Assembly: GCF_002940665.1 (NCBI RefSeq)
Contig: NZ_MIGY01000004.1
Coordinates: 62,001 to 126,000, forward strand
Direction of reading: 5' to 3'
DNA from: Xanthomonas arboricola
GTDB lineage: Bacteria > Pseudomonadota > Gammaproteobacteria > Xanthomonadales > Xanthomonadaceae
DNA length: 64,000 bases
Under the pieces are notes generated by a model. That model searched no databases. It was not told the origin of the DNA and saw only the letters and a list, made by a program, of their open reading frames with translations. Below, one piece after another: positions 55,207 to 64,000 of this stretch (the stretch's first letter is position 1; each line of letters opens with the position of its first letter). A program made the translations under genes and the position numbers.

Positions 55207-56181
55207 ATGCCGGAACGCACTGAGATGGCGCCAACCCCTCGATTTTCCTACAAATCCGATCGACTCAAACCGCTGCGCGCGTTCTGTCAGACGGTGCGTT
55301 TGGGTTCTGTCTCACGGGCGGCTGAGGCGCTGTATGTGAGCCAGCCGGCAGTGACCCTGCAGCTGCAGGCGCTGGAACGCGACCTGGGCGTGGTCCTGTT
55401 CGAGCGGTCGGGGCGACGCATGGCGCCCAGCCGCGAGGGCCAGCTGCTCTACGACATGGCGCTGCCGCTGGTGGAGAGCCTGGACGGGTTGGAGACGAGC
55501 TTCCGCGAGAAGGTGCACGGGCTGGATGCGGGCGAGCTCAATATCGCCGCCAACAGCTCCACCATCCTGTACCTGCTGCCGCGCATCGTGGCGAACTTCC
55601 GCGCGCGTCACCCGGACGTGCGCCTGACCCTGCACAACGCCATCAGCGCCGACGGCACCGACCTGCTGCGCGAAGACGCAGTGGACCTGGCGATCGGCTC
55701 GATGCTGGACGTGCCGGCCGACCTCAACTACGCGCCGGTGTATCGCTTCGAACAGCTGCTGATCACCCCGCCCGATCATCCGTTGGCCAGCAAGTCCACC
55801 GTCACGTTGCAGGATCTGTCGCCGTATCCGCTGATCCTGCCGCCGCGCCGGCAGGTCACCTATCGGCTGGTCGATCTGATCTTCCAGCAGGCACGCGTGC
55901 CCTACACCGTGGCGTTGGAAGTGGGCGGCTGGGAAGTGATCAAGCAATACGTGGCGATGGACATGGGCATCTCCATCGTCACCGCGATCTGCGTTACCGA
56001 GGCCGATCGCGACAAACTTGCCACCCGCTCGCTGAAGGATTACTTCCCCACCCGCAGTTATGGCGTGGTGGTGCGCAAGGGCAAATATCTCTCGCCGCAG
56101 GCACGCGCATTTATCGAGCTGATCCAGCCGGATCTGTTTACCCCGCGCGGGTATGACGAAAGTGGCGATTCGGAGCGGTGA
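55207..56181 (+). CDS. LysR-family regulator next to the glyoxylate shunt
   Basis: A 324-residue LysR protein of the CysB/Cbl-like branch. The ATG at 55207 lies very close to the palindrome; an ATG at 55225 (MAPTPRFSYKSDRLKPLRAF) is an equally good start. The helix-turn-helix is VSRAAEALYVSQPAVTLQLQALERDLG. The effector domain has NIAANSSTILYLLPRIVANFRARHPDV and GWEVIKQYVAMDMGISIVTA. Divergence from aceB and the shared palindrome make it the likely regulator of aceBA; the inducer is unknown. Confidence 0.85.
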   Translation: MPERTEMAPTPRFSYKSDRLKPLRAFCQTVRLGSVSRAAEALYVSQPAVTLQLQALERDLGVVLFERSGRRMAPSREGQLLYDMALPLVESLDGLETSFREKVHGLDAGELNIAANSSTILYLLPRIVANFRARHPDVRLTLHNAISADGTDLLREDAVDLAIGSMLDVPADLNYAPVYRFEQLLITPPDHPLASKSTVTLQDLSPYPLILPPRRQVTYRLVDLIFQQARVPYTVALEVGGWEVIKQYVAMDMGISIVTAICVTEADRDKLATRSLKDYFPTRSYGVVVRKGKYLSPQARAFIELIQPDLFTPRGYDESGDSER

Positions 56182-56678
56182 GCCTCCTGCCTGCTTGTGC
56201 GCGTGAGTCCCAGTAGCCCCCGAGCGTGCTCGCCGGGCACTGCGCATGAGATCGCCATGCGTTCTCCATCGGCGATGCCGTGCGCGGCGTGCGGGTCGCC
56301 ATCCGAAGGCGTCGCTCGATCAAGCCGTGCAAGCGACACGGGGTCGCCCCGACGATCGACGCCGCATCATCTCGGCTCGATGCGACTGCACGGCGGTTGG
56401 TGTCATAGACTAATAACGGGCAACAAAACGCGGCGAGCGGTCGTCAGGTGGGGGCGGACGGCGCGCTCAGAGCCGGAGTGTACGAGTGGGACATGCCGAT
56501 TCCGAACACCGGCCGCGCCCGCCTGACGGCGGCGCCGTCGTTTTGATAGCCGCTCTCGGCCGATGCTGTGGGTACTGCATGTCATCAACAGCTGGTCAGT
56601 CCTGGGACCATTGACCAGATGCGCAGCCGCCCCGTACTGCGGGGCGAGCCGACTCAACCAACGCGAAGGGCTGACGCA
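56182..56678. other. Intergenic region upstream of the antiporter gene
   Basis: A 497-bp region. The open frame at 56197-56526 is Arg/Ser/Pro rich with no recognisable pattern and I do not call it. The antiporter promoter should lie near its right end. Confidence 0.4.
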
Positions 56679-57941
56679 ATGAATCCGACAATGGTGTTGC
56701 TGGTGCAGTTGGCGGTGATCCTGGGCGCGGCGCGTGCGTGCGGCGCGCTGTTGCAACGCTTCGGGCAGCCGCCGGTGATCGGCGAGATGGCCGCCGGCCT
56801 GCTGCTGGGGCCGATCGCATTCGGCGCGTGGCTGCCGGAGTTGCATGGCGTGTTGTTCGCCTCCAGCAGCTTGCCGCCGCTGTCGGGCCTGGCCAACATC
56901 GGCGTGGTGCTTTTCATGTTCATCGTCGGCGTGGAGTTGCGCGCGCCGGAGGGCACCGCCGCGCAGGTGCGCTCGTCGGTGCTGGTGGGGCTGTCCGGTA
57001 TCGTGCTGCCGTTGCTGCTGGGGCTGGTTGCCGCGCCCTGGTTGTTTACGCGCTTTGCACCGCAGGGCATCGGCTTCTGGCCATTCGCCTTGTTCATTGC
57101 CGCGGCGATGTCGGTGACCGCGTTCCCGGTGCTGGCGCGCATCCTCAAGGACCGCAACATGACCCGCACCCCCGCCGGCCGCCTGGCCCTGGGCGCGGCG
57201 GTGATCGACGATGCCACGGTGTGGATGTTCCTGGCGATCGTGCTCACCCTGACCGGCGGCAACACCCATGGCGGTGTTGCGTTCACTGCGACCGGTGCTG
57301 TGGTGTTGATTGCGGTGGTGTTCGGCGTGTTGAAGCCGGTGTATGCGCGTGTGCTCACGCCGCGCGCAAGCGATGGAGACTATCCGTCGACTGCGCTGGT
57401 GTGGGTGCTGATCGGTGTGCTGGCCTGCGCCGCGGTGGCCGAATGGATCGGCCTGCATGCGATCTTCGGCGCATTCCTGTTCGGCATCTGCGTGCCGCGC
57501 GATGACCGCCTGCTGGTACACCTGGCCGGGCGCATCGAACCCCTGGCGATCACCTTGCTGATGCCGGTGCTGTTTGCGGTCGCCGGCCAGGCCACCAGCC
57601 CGGGCGTGTTCGTCGGTGCAGGCGCCGCCGGCTTTGCGCTGGTGGTCGGCGTGGCGGTGACCGGCAAGCTGGTCGGCTGCACCTTGGGCGCGCGCCTGAG
57701 CGGGCACGATTGGCGCGATAGCCTGAGCGTGGGTTCGCTGATGAACGCACGTGGCCTGATGGAACTGGTGGTGATCGAGATCGGCCTGGACAGCGGTGTG
57801 ATCGGGCCGGATCTGTTCACCCTGTTGTTCGGCATGACGCTGGTGACCACGGTGATGGCCTCGCCGATGGTGGCCTGGTTCCAACGCGGCCGGCCGGCCG
57901 TCACTGCCGGCGGGTTGGGTGCGGGTCGGTCGCCGCATTGA
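56679..57941 (+). CDS. Cation:proton antiporter (CPA2/Kef-type)
   Basis: A 420-residue inner-membrane protein with about 12-13 hydrophobic helices and the monovalent cation:proton antiporter-2 pattern: QPPVIGEMAAGLLLGP (helix 2), VVLFMFIVGVELR, AAMSVTAFPVLARIL, GAAVIDDATVWMFLAIV (the ion-binding region) and GSLMNARGLMELVVIEIGLDSG. It starts at MNPTMVLLVQLAVIL (56679) with GAAGGG upstream. There is no C-terminal TrkA-N domain, so regulation by NAD(H) as in KefB/C is unlikely. Substrate (Na or K) is not decided by the sequence. Confidence 0.88.
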   Translation: MNPTMVLLVQLAVILGAARACGALLQRFGQPPVIGEMAAGLLLGPIAFGAWLPELHGVLFASSSLPPLSGLANIGVVLFMFIVGVELRAPEGTAAQVRSSVLVGLSGIVLPLLLGLVAAPWLFTRFAPQGIGFWPFALFIAAAMSVTAFPVLARILKDRNMTRTPAGRLALGAAVIDDATVWMFLAIVLTLTGGNTHGGVAFTATGAVVLIAVVFGVLKPVYARVLTPRASDGDYPSTALVWVLIGVLACAAVAEWIGLHAIFGAFLFGICVPRDDRLLVHLAGRIEPLAITLLMPVLFAVAGQATSPGVFVGAGAAGFALVVGVAVTGKLVGCTLGARLSGHDWRDSLSVGSLMNARGLMELVVIEIGLDSGVIGPDLFTLLFGMTLVTTVMASPMVAWFQRGRPAVTAGGLGAGRSPH

Positions 57942-58085
57942 CGAGGCAGCACAGGTCATCTGCGTGCGGCCTCGATGGACGCGTCTGCGTCGGCCTGCGA
58001 TGTCCAAGGCATCAGTCGGCGCCACGCACCCTCACCGCTGCGGTCGCCGAGCAGCACCGCATCCACTTCTTGGCACAACGCACTG

Positions 58086-58814
58086 ATGTCCGACCTTTCC
58101 GAGTCCTGTTATGCCGAAAGCCCGGCACCGCCGGCATTACGCACGCAGCTGCAGTGCAGTTGGCGCTTTCGCCAGGGCACGGCCACGATGGACCCCGTGC
58201 TGGTATTGCCCGATGGCAGCGTGGATCTGATCTGGGATGGCACGCTGCTCCTGGTTGCCGGGCCCGATCGCACGGCCGCCATGGCAACGCTGGCACCGGG
58301 CAGCGCGCTGAGCGGGGTGCGCCTGGCGGCGGGTGCGGCGGCCGGCCTGTTGAAGCTCCCGCTGCACGCCATCGCCGGCCAACGGGTCGCACTGGAATCG
58401 CTGTGGGGCGTGCGAGGCCGCACCTGGCAACACCGCCTGGAAGACGGCGCCGACCCGCTGCACACCTTGCAGGCGCTCTGCCGACAGCACGGCACATCGC
58501 AAGACCGGCAGATGGCGTGGCTGTTCGATCGATTGACCGCCGGCAACCCTGCGCGGCTGAGCGACTTGACCCAGGTGATGGGTCTGAGCGAACGCTCGCT
58601 GCGCCGCCGCTGCCAGGATGCCTTCGGCTATGGCAGCAAGACACTGGAGCGGGTGCTGCGTCTGCAGCGCTTCTTGCGTATCGCTGGCCAGCACCGCAGC
58701 CTGACCGACGCCGCGCTGCATGCCGGTTACGGCGATGCGCCGCATCTGGTCCGCGATGCGCGCCAGCTCACCGGCCTGAGCCCGCGCGTGTTGGTACAGC
58801 GCCACGCACGCTGA
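58086..58814 (+). CDS. AraC-family transcriptional regulator
   Basis: A 242-residue regulator starting MSDLSESCYAESPAP at 58086. The N-terminal part (about 10-120, VLVLPDGSVDLIWDG) resembles the DUF6597 cupin-like domain of AraC proteins. The C-terminal HTH pair is LSDLTQVMGLSERSLRRRCQDAFGYGSKTLERVLRLQRFLR and ALHAGYGDAPHLVRDARQLTGLSP. It is followed 74 bp later by a VOC protein gene on the same strand, a frequent pairing. Confidence 0.82.
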   Translation: MSDLSESCYAESPAPPALRTQLQCSWRFRQGTATMDPVLVLPDGSVDLIWDGTLLLVAGPDRTAAMATLAPGSALSGVRLAAGAAAGLLKLPLHAIAGQRVALESLWGVRGRTWQHRLEDGADPLHTLQALCRQHGTSQDRQMAWLFDRLTAGNPARLSDLTQVMGLSERSLRRRCQDAFGYGSKTLERVLRLQRFLRIAGQHRSLTDAALHAGYGDAPHLVRDARQLTGLSPRVLVQRHAR

Positions 58815-58888
58815 GTTGGCCGTTTTCGCCAAGCCAGGCGCGCGCGCCGATTGCATGCTGTGCCTCCACTTCCGCAGGACGCCACGCC

Positions 58889-59239
58889 ATGATCGACAAC
58901 GCGCCGCAGCACCGCATCGATTACCTCGAATTCGCCGTTGACTCGATCGCCATCGCCAAGGCGTTTTACGGGCAAGCCTTCGACTGGACGTTTCAGGATT
59001 ACGGCCCGGATTACTGCGAATTCCGCGACGGCCGCCTGACCGGCGGCTTCTTCCACGGCCCCGCCCAGCCCGGTGGTGCGCTGGTGGTGCTGGCCTCCGA
59101 CGACCTCGCCCATAGCCAGGCACGCATCGAAGCGGCGGGCGGGCAGATCACGCAACCGGTCTTCGCGTTTCCCGGCGGGCGACGTTTTCATTTCACCGAT
59201 CCGCACGGCTATGCGCTGGCGGTGTGGTCGAAGGACTGA
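58889..59239 (+). CDS. VOC (glyoxalase/bleomycin resistance-like) protein
   Basis: A 116-residue vicinal-oxygen-chelate protein starting MIDNAPQHRIDYLEFAVDS (58889). It has two beta-alpha-beta units with RIDYLEFAV and ending GGRRFHFTDPHGYALAVWSKD, where Glu near the end is replaced by Ala in NxxxAVW. Substrate unknown. Pairs with the AraC gene upstream. Confidence 0.82.
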   Translation: MIDNAPQHRIDYLEFAVDSIAIAKAFYGQAFDWTFQDYGPDYCEFRDGRLTGGFFHGPAQPGGALVVLASDDLAHSQARIEAAGGQITQPVFAFPGGRRFHFTDPHGYALAVWSKD

Positions 59240-59357
59240 GCACCCAGCACGCGCAGGCTGCAACGGCATGGGTTGCGCAGGCAGCGCGACGCAGAACGTT
59301 TCGGTTGCAGCTGCAGTGCTGCGGCAGACATGCACCTGGCACGCGCATGGCGTGCCA

Positions 59358-59990
59358 TCACTCGCGCCCGTACCGACCCAGGAACATCGCCACCGCCGAT
59401 TCGGCCACCTGGGTGCGTTGCTGCGGCGACAACGGCGGCTGGCCCATGGCGATCTGCGGCCAGAACGCGAAACCCTTGATCAATGCCTGCAGTTGCTGCG
59501 CACCGACGTCCGGCTCCACGCCCGCCAGCCGACCGTCGGCCAGTGCGGCGCGCACCCAGGTAGTGGTGCCTTCTTCCTTGCTGCCCAACTGCGCGATCAG
59601 CGCGCGCGCGCGCTCGGGCGAATGGATGCCTTCGGCGATGGCGACACGCGACAGGTCGATAAATGCCGGGTCGTCGAACAGGTGCAGCTTCTGCTGCAGC
59701 AGCTGGATCAGCTGCGCGCGCAGCGGCTGGTCGGGCCGGTAGACCAGATTCACCGCATCGGCGCTGCGTTGCCACAGCCCGCGCAGGATCTCGCCGAACA
59801 GCGCGTCCTTGCTGGGGAAATGGTTGTAGACGGTGCGCTTGGACACGCCCGCGGTGGCGGCCACGCGGTCCATGCTGGTGGCCTCGAAGCCATGCTGGCG
59901 GAACTGGGCAATGGCCGCCTCGACGATGGCGTGGCGCTTGCGGTCGGTCAGCCGCAGCGGCGCAGCCAGGGGAATTGATGCAGTCGACAT
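59358..59990 (-). CDS. TetR-family transcriptional regulator
   Basis: A 210-residue regulator. The helix-turn-helix is TSMDRVAATAGVSKRTVYNHFPSKDALF (about 38-65), and a TetR_C-like domain follows. It diverges from the metallo-beta-lactamase-fold gene with palindromes between them, so it most likely controls that gene and itself. Confidence 0.85.
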   Translation of the reverse strand: MSTASIPLAAPLRLTDRKRHAIVEAAIAQFRQHGFEATSMDRVAATAGVSKRTVYNHFPSKDALFGEILRGLWQRSADAVNLVYRPDQPLRAQLIQLLQQKLHLFDDPAFIDLSRVAIAEGIHSPERARALIAQLGSKEEGTTTWVRAALADGRLAGVEPDVGAQQLQALIKGFAFWPQIAMGQPPLSPQQRTQVAESAVAMFLGRYGRE

Positions 59991-60034
59991 CGGGCCATTT
60001 TACACCGGACAGTTTACTTTTCGCGGAATAAAAC

Positions 60035-60050
60035 TACACTGCCCAGTGTA
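60035..60050. promoter_or_regulatory. Candidate TetR operator
   Basis: tacactg-cc-cagtgta is a perfect palindrome with 7-bp arms, 45 bp from the TetR start and 42 bp from the metallo-hydrolase start. A related half-site (ttacaccggacagttta) lies 35 bp to the left. Confidence 0.65.
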
Positions 60051-60091
60051 ATTTACTCCTGCTGTCATTCCCTGCCTCAGTCGGACTTTCC

Positions 60092-61147
60092 ATGGCTACC
60101 TCTCGCCCTTCCCCTTATGCCGATTCGCCGCAGTTTCGCGGTGGCCGGTTCCGCAATGCATTGCCGCTGCCGACCACCGTGCTCAGCCTGAGCAAGCAGA
60201 TCGGTCTGATGTGGACGTTCCTCTTCGACAAGCCCAGCACCACGGTGCCGTCCGCACCGCTGCCGGTCCAGCCGCTGACACGCGCGCAGCTGCTTGCCGC
60301 GCCGGATCGCAGCCTGTATCGCCTGGGCCATTCCACCGTACTGATGAAGCTGGCGGGTGGCCTGTGGCTGACCGACCCGGTGTTCTCCAGGCGCGCCTCG
60401 CCGGTGCCGTTCGCCGGGCCCAAGCGCTTTCATGCGCCGCCGATCGCGCTGGACGAGCTGCCGCCGCTGGCCGGGGTGATCCTCTCTCACAACCATTACG
60501 ACCATCTCGACCGCGCCAGCATCCGTGCCCTGGCCGACCGCGTCGGCGTGTTCGTCGCGCCCCTGGGCGTGGGCGATTTGCTGGTGCGCTGGGGCGTGGA
60601 CCCGGCCAAGGTGCGTCAGCTGGACTGGTGGGACACGATCACCGTCGATGGCCTGCGACTCACCGCCACCCCGTCGCAGCATTTTTCCGGACGCGGCTTG
60701 TTCGATAGCGGGCGGTCGCTGTGGTGTTCCTGGGCGATCCAGGACCGCGAGTTGCGCGTGTTCTTCAGCGGCGACGGCGGTTACGGCCCGCACTTCAAGA
60801 CCATCGGCCAACAGCTCGGGCCGTTCGACGTGGCGCTGATCGAAAACGGCGCCTACGACCAGCAATGGCCGCATGTGCACATGCAGCCGGAGCAGAGCCT
60901 GCAGGCCTACCTGGACATTGGCGGGCAGACCCTGCTGCCGATCCACAACGGCACCTTCGACCTGGCCATGCATGCGTGGCAGGAACCGCTGGACCGGATC
61001 GTGGCATTGGCCGACAGCGCCGGCGTTGCACTGGCGACGCCGCGCATGGGCGAGCGGGTGGATTTGAATGCGCCCGGCAATCGCCTGCGCTGGTGGCGGC
61101 AGGATGCTGCCACGCAGGCGTCCGATGGCTTGGTGGCGACGCGCTAG
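60092..61147 (+). CDS. Metallo-beta-lactamase-fold hydrolase (UlaG/NAPE-PLD-like)
   Basis: A 351-residue enzyme. Metal ligands are in SHNHYDHLD (132-140), then TPSQHFSGRG (His), FSGDGGYGPHF (Asp) and LLPIHNGTFDLAMH (His). This is the UlaG/NAPE-PLD-like group, often annotated as outer-membrane-linked MBL-fold protein. No signal peptide. Substrate unknown. Controlled, by position, by the divergent TetR. Confidence 0.85.
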   Translation: MATSRPSPYADSPQFRGGRFRNALPLPTTVLSLSKQIGLMWTFLFDKPSTTVPSAPLPVQPLTRAQLLAAPDRSLYRLGHSTVLMKLAGGLWLTDPVFSRRASPVPFAGPKRFHAPPIALDELPPLAGVILSHNHYDHLDRASIRALADRVGVFVAPLGVGDLLVRWGVDPAKVRQLDWWDTITVDGLRLTATPSQHFSGRGLFDSGRSLWCSWAIQDRELRVFFSGDGGYGPHFKTIGQQLGPFDVALIENGAYDQQWPHVHMQPEQSLQAYLDIGGQTLLPIHNGTFDLAMHAWQEPLDRIVALADSAGVALATPRMGERVDLNAPGNRLRWWRQDAATQASDGLVATR

Positions 61148-61313
61148 CCTGATACATGGCGGCGCTGGCGCATGCGCGGCGGCGTTCGCGTTGCCCTGCG
61201 TCATTGCCGTCGCAGCAAAGTGCGCGATAACCGCCGGGAAAACCCTGCTTTGCTTCGCTAGCGTAGGGCGCTAACGCCGTCGCCCCTGCTGGCGTGTAAG
61301 CGCAGACCACGCA

Positions 61314-61940
61314 TCACAGGCGTTGCCACTCCAGCCCTTGGCCGCGCCGGTAATACACCGCCACCGCCTTGCCGTAGACGGCCGGCGCATCGACCAATCC
61401 GAAGTAACGTCCATCCAGGCTGTTGCCGCGGTGATCGCCCAGCATCAGCAGCTTGCCGGGCGGCACAGTCAGCCCGACGATGTTCGGGCCGCCGCCATTG
61501 CCGAGATTCAACTGCGCCAGGTGCGCCCCAAAACGTTCGGCATCGCCGCCCTCCGCTCCCAGCGGCTTGTCGTTGATCTGCAGATGGCCGTCGATCAACC
61601 CGACCCGGTCGCCTGCCACCGCCACCACACGCTTGATCAGGCGTGTGCCATCGCGCGGCGAATCGAACACCACCACCTCGCCACGCTGCGGTCGATCGCC
61701 ATCGACGAGGATGCGGTTGCTCAACGGCAGTCGCCAGCCGTAGGCATGCATGTCCACCACCACGCGATCGCCCGGCTCCAGGGTGGGCTGCATCGAGCCG
61801 CTCGGCACCTGGTAGTGATTGGCGAACGAGGAACGCGCCGCGGTCATCAGCACCAGCAGCACCAACAACGGCAGCAGTTCCCTGCGCGACCAGTGCGCGG
61901 CGCGTTGCAGACGTGAGGCCGCCGGAGGGACTTGGCTCAT
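61314..61940 (-). CDS. lepB: Signal peptidase I
   Basis: A 208-residue S26 signal peptidase, shorter than the main proteobacterial LepB. One N-terminal membrane helix (about 22-37), then nucleophile Ser49 in VPSGSMQPTL and general base Lys103 in LIKRVVAVAGD; box D/E is MLGDHRGNSLDGRYFG. The active site faces the periplasm. Given its size this may be a second signal peptidase beside the housekeeping enzyme. Confidence 0.85.
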   Translation of the reverse strand: MSQVPPAASRLQRAAHWSRRELLPLLVLLVLMTAARSSFANHYQVPSGSMQPTLEPGDRVVVDMHAYGWRLPLSNRILVDGDRPQRGEVVVFDSPRDGTRLIKRVVAVAGDRVGLIDGHLQINDKPLGAEGGDAERFGAHLAQLNLGNGGGPNIVGLTVPPGKLLMLGDHRGNSLDGRYFGLVDAPAVYGKAVAVYYRRGQGLEWQRL

Positions 61941-62167
61941 GAGGCACCTGTTGGTTTGAAGGGTGACGGGCGATACCCGATGAAGATGCGCCTACGCGCC
62001 GGGCGGGCGGAAGTGACGAAAGGCATGGCACCAGCTGGGTCGTTACTTCGGATGCTGCCTGGGTGGCTGCCCTGCTGTCGCCAGTGCCGCTGCCGGGTGG
62101 CGGTTCAAAGGCAACAGCAAAGCACCATCGCCAAGGGCAGTCGCAACACCATCACCTGACCCGCCAT

Positions 62168-62202
62168 CAAAAAAAAACGGGATGACGCGAGGCCATCCCG
62201 TT
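62168..62202 (-). terminator. Rho-independent terminator of the dcp-like gene
   Basis: A perfect 9-bp stem (aacgggatg / catcccgtt) with a 9-base loop; on the minus strand it is followed by nine Ts. It lies about 65 bp after the peptidase stop. Confidence 0.9.
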
Positions 62203-62265
62203 CGATTGCTGAGTGCGGCGATTACACGTGCATGCGCCAACGACGCAGGCGCGTCACCCAGTCGC

Positions 62266-64000
62266 TCACTCCGTCAGGCCGCGATTTTCCAGCAGCGCCT
62301 TGACGCTGGGATCCTTGCCGCGGAAATCGCGATACAACGTGGCCAGATCGACGGTGTTGCCGCGCGACAGGATCTTGGCGCGGAAGATGTCACCGTTCTT
62401 GCGGTTCAAACCGCCGTTTTCCTTGAACCATTCGAACGCATCGTCGTCGAGCACTTCCGACCAGAAATACGCGTAATACCCGGCCGAATAACCGCCGCCC
62501 CAGATGTGGTCGAAATAGCTGCTGCGATAACGCGGCGGCACTTCGGCCAGGTCCACCTTGAAGCGCTTCAAGGCATCGGCTTCGAACTTGCTCACGTCCT
62601 GCAGCGGCGCGCTGGCCGGCTGGGTGTGCCAGGCCAGATCGAGCAGCGCGGCCGACAGGTACTCGGTGGTGGCGTAGCCGCTGTTGAAGGTCTTGGCCTT
62701 CTTGATCTTCTCCACCAGCTCGGCCGGCATCGCCGCGCCGGTCTGGTAATGCTTGGCGTAGTTGGCGAAGACCTTGGGATCGGAGGCCCAGTGCTCGTTG
62801 AACTGCGAGGGGAACTCGACGAAGTCGCGCGAGGTGCTGGTGCCGGCGATCGAGGGGTACTTCACCTTGGAGAACATGCCGTGCAGCGCGTGGCCGAATT
62901 CATGGAACAAGGTGGTGACATCGTCAAAACTCAGCAGCGCCGGCTGGCCGGCGGCCGGCTTGGTGAAGTTGCAGACGTTGTAGACCACCGGCTTGGCGCC
63001 GCTGAGGCCGTCCTGCTCGACAAACACATCCATCCAGGCGCCGCCGGACTTGCTGTCACGCTTGAAGTAGTCGGTGTAGAACAGCGCCATCGAGGTGCCG
63101 TCCGCGTCGAACACTTCATACACCTTCATGTCCGCGTGATAGGTCGGGATGTCGGTGCGCTGCTTGAAGGTGATTCCGTACAGCTGCGTGGCCGCGTAGA
63201 AAACGCCATTCTGCAGCACGTTGTCCAGTTCGAAATACGGCTTGATCTGTGCCTCGTCCAGGTCGTACTTGGCCTTGCGCACCTGCTCGGCGTAGAAGTC
63301 CCAATCGGAAGCGGCGAGCTTGAAATCGCCGGTCTTCGAATCAGCGCGCTGCGCGTCGATCACCTTCTGCATCTCGGCCACCTCGCGGCGTGCCTTGGCG
63401 GTGGCGGCCGGCACGGTGTCGGTCAGCAGCTTGAGCGCGGCGTCCGGGGTCTTGGCCATCTGGTCGCCCAGGCTGTAGGCGGCGTAGGTGTCGAAGCCGA
63501 GCAGCTTGGCCTTTTGCGCGCGCAGCTGCGCTAGGCGCTGGATGGTCTGGCGGGTGTCGTTGGCATCGCCCTTTTCCGCGCGCGTTTCCGACGCCTTGAG
63601 CACCTCGGCGCGCAGCTGGCGGTCCTTCAGCGAGGCCAGCACCGGCTGCTGCGTGGTGTTCTGCAGGGTCAGCAGATACTTGCCGTCGAGCTTGCGCGCC
63701 TTGGCCGCATCGGCGGCGGCGGCGATGTCGCCCTCGCTCAGGCCGTCGAGCCTGGCCTTGTCGTCCACCACCACCGCACCGGCAGCCGAGGCGGCAACCA
63801 GACGGGTGTGGAACTGGGTGGAGAGCGTGGTTTCTTCGATATTGAGCTTGCGCAGGCTGGCCTTGTCGGCATCGGACAGCTGCGCACCGGCGCGTACCAG
63901 CTCTTCGTAGTCGCGCTCGACCAGACGCTTCTGCTCCGGCTCCAGGTTCAGCGTGTCGCGTTGGTCGTAGATCGTCTTGACGCGTGCGAACAGCTTGGGG
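62266..64000 (-). CDS. dcp: Peptidyl-dipeptidase Dcp-type M3 peptidase, 5' end missing
   Basis: A reading frame of 578 codons ends at 62266 and is open at 64000, so the N-terminus is outside. The M3 zinc motif is TLFHEFGHALHGM, with the third ligand Glu in the helix after ISFDDVT...FVEFPSQFNEHW. The C-terminal FDHIWGGGYSAGYYAYFWSEVLDDDAFEWF and YRDFRGKDPSVKALLENRGL match the Dcp branch. The enzyme removes dipeptides from C-termini. An internal ATG at 63774 is not the start. Confidence 0.9.
   Translation of the reverse strand, partial: PKLFARVKTIYDQRDTLNLEPEQKRLVERDYEELVRAGAQLSDADKASLRKLNIEETTLSTQFHTRLVAASAAGAVVVDDKARLDGLSEGDIAAAADAAKARKLDGKYLLTLQNTTQQPVLASLKDRQLRAEVLKASETRAEKGDANDTRQTIQRLAQLRAQKAKLLGFDTYAAYSLGDQMAKTPDAALKLLTDTVPAATAKARREVAEMQKVIDAQRADSKTGDFKLAASDWDFYAEQVRKAKYDLDEAQIKPYFELDNVLQNGVFYAATQLYGITFKQRTDIPTYHADMKVYEVFDADGTSMALFYTDYFKRDSKSGGAWMDVFVEQDGLSGAKPVVYNVCNFTKPAAGQPALLSFDDVTTLFHEFGHALHGMFSKVKYPSIAGTSTSRDFVEFPSQFNEHWASDPKVFANYAKHYQTGAAMPAELVEKIKKAKTFNSGYATTEYLSAALLDLAWHTQPASAPLQDVSKFEADALKRFKVDLAEVPPRYRSSYFDHIWGGGYSAGYYAYFWSEVLDDDAFEWFKENGGLNRKNGDIFRAKILSRGNTVDLATLYRDFRGKDPSVKALLENRGLTE

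Noticed and set aside
56197-56526. 109-codon frame upstream of the antiporter
   Set aside because: Composition is Arg/Ser/Pro noise and no ribosome-binding site is near the ATG.

Overview
The window is about 65% GC chromosomal DNA from a plant-associated gammaproteobacterium, almost certainly Xanthomonas. The case rests on several markers: a urate hydroxylase of the HpyO type, an effector gene resembling xopR behind a textbook plant-inducible-promoter (PIP) box, an ohrR/ohr pair with the Xanthomonas cysteine pattern, and a guanylate cyclase next to a cNMP-binding GGDEF protein as described in X. campestris. I cannot fix the species. No rRNA, tRNA, CRISPR array, prophage or intact insertion sequence was seen.

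Layout. 1-4.1 kb: a Tat-exported alpha/beta hydrolase cut by the left edge, a divergent LysR regulator, a broken MFS transporter and a second LysR regulator. 4.5-10.5 kb: a seven-gene operon with mostly 4-bp start/stop overlaps that takes urate to oxalurate and glycine (allC, pucG, puuE, hpxZ, uraD, hpyO, uraH). 10.6-24.7 kb: DUF1456 protein, a chemotaxis receptor, HrpB helicase, RluE, an exported methyltransferase-like protein, three NADPH-type oxidoreductases and small unknown proteins; two MITE-like palindromic elements and two copies of a dispersed repeat lie between genes. 24.9-29.8 kb: hydrolases, ohrR/ohr with candidate operators, ZapE and an EamA transporter. 29.8-31.2 kb: the type III effector candidate xopR with PIP box and -10 element at canonical spacing.

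31.3-39.9 kb: a CobW-type GTPase and a MerC-like protein sharing a Zur-like palindrome, an exported nuclease, cytochrome c5, a four-gene iron-uptake accessory operon behind a Fur-like site, and a RES/Xre toxin-antitoxin pair. 39.9-46.2 kb: a leucine/isovalerate catabolism cluster (TetR regulator, liuA, liuB, liuD), then the remnant of an S9 peptidase. 46.4-51.7 kb: the most interesting locus, with a SagB-like peptide maturation dehydrogenase, a divergently transcribed putative RiPP precursor, a large membrane class III nucleotide cyclase with TPR-like C-terminus, and a cNMP-binding diguanylate cyclase. It joins a putative modified-peptide system to a cGMP-to-c-di-GMP relay. 52.0-56.2 kb: the glyoxylate shunt (aceB, aceA) with a divergent LysR regulator. 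56.7-64 kb: a CPA2 antiporter, AraC and VOC proteins, a TetR regulator with a divergent metallo-beta-lactamase-fold enzyme, signal peptidase I, and a Dcp-type peptidase cut by the right edge.

Family names come from reading the translations and from memory of the families; no search was run. Most start codons are judgements from ribosome-binding sites, overlaps and family N-termini.
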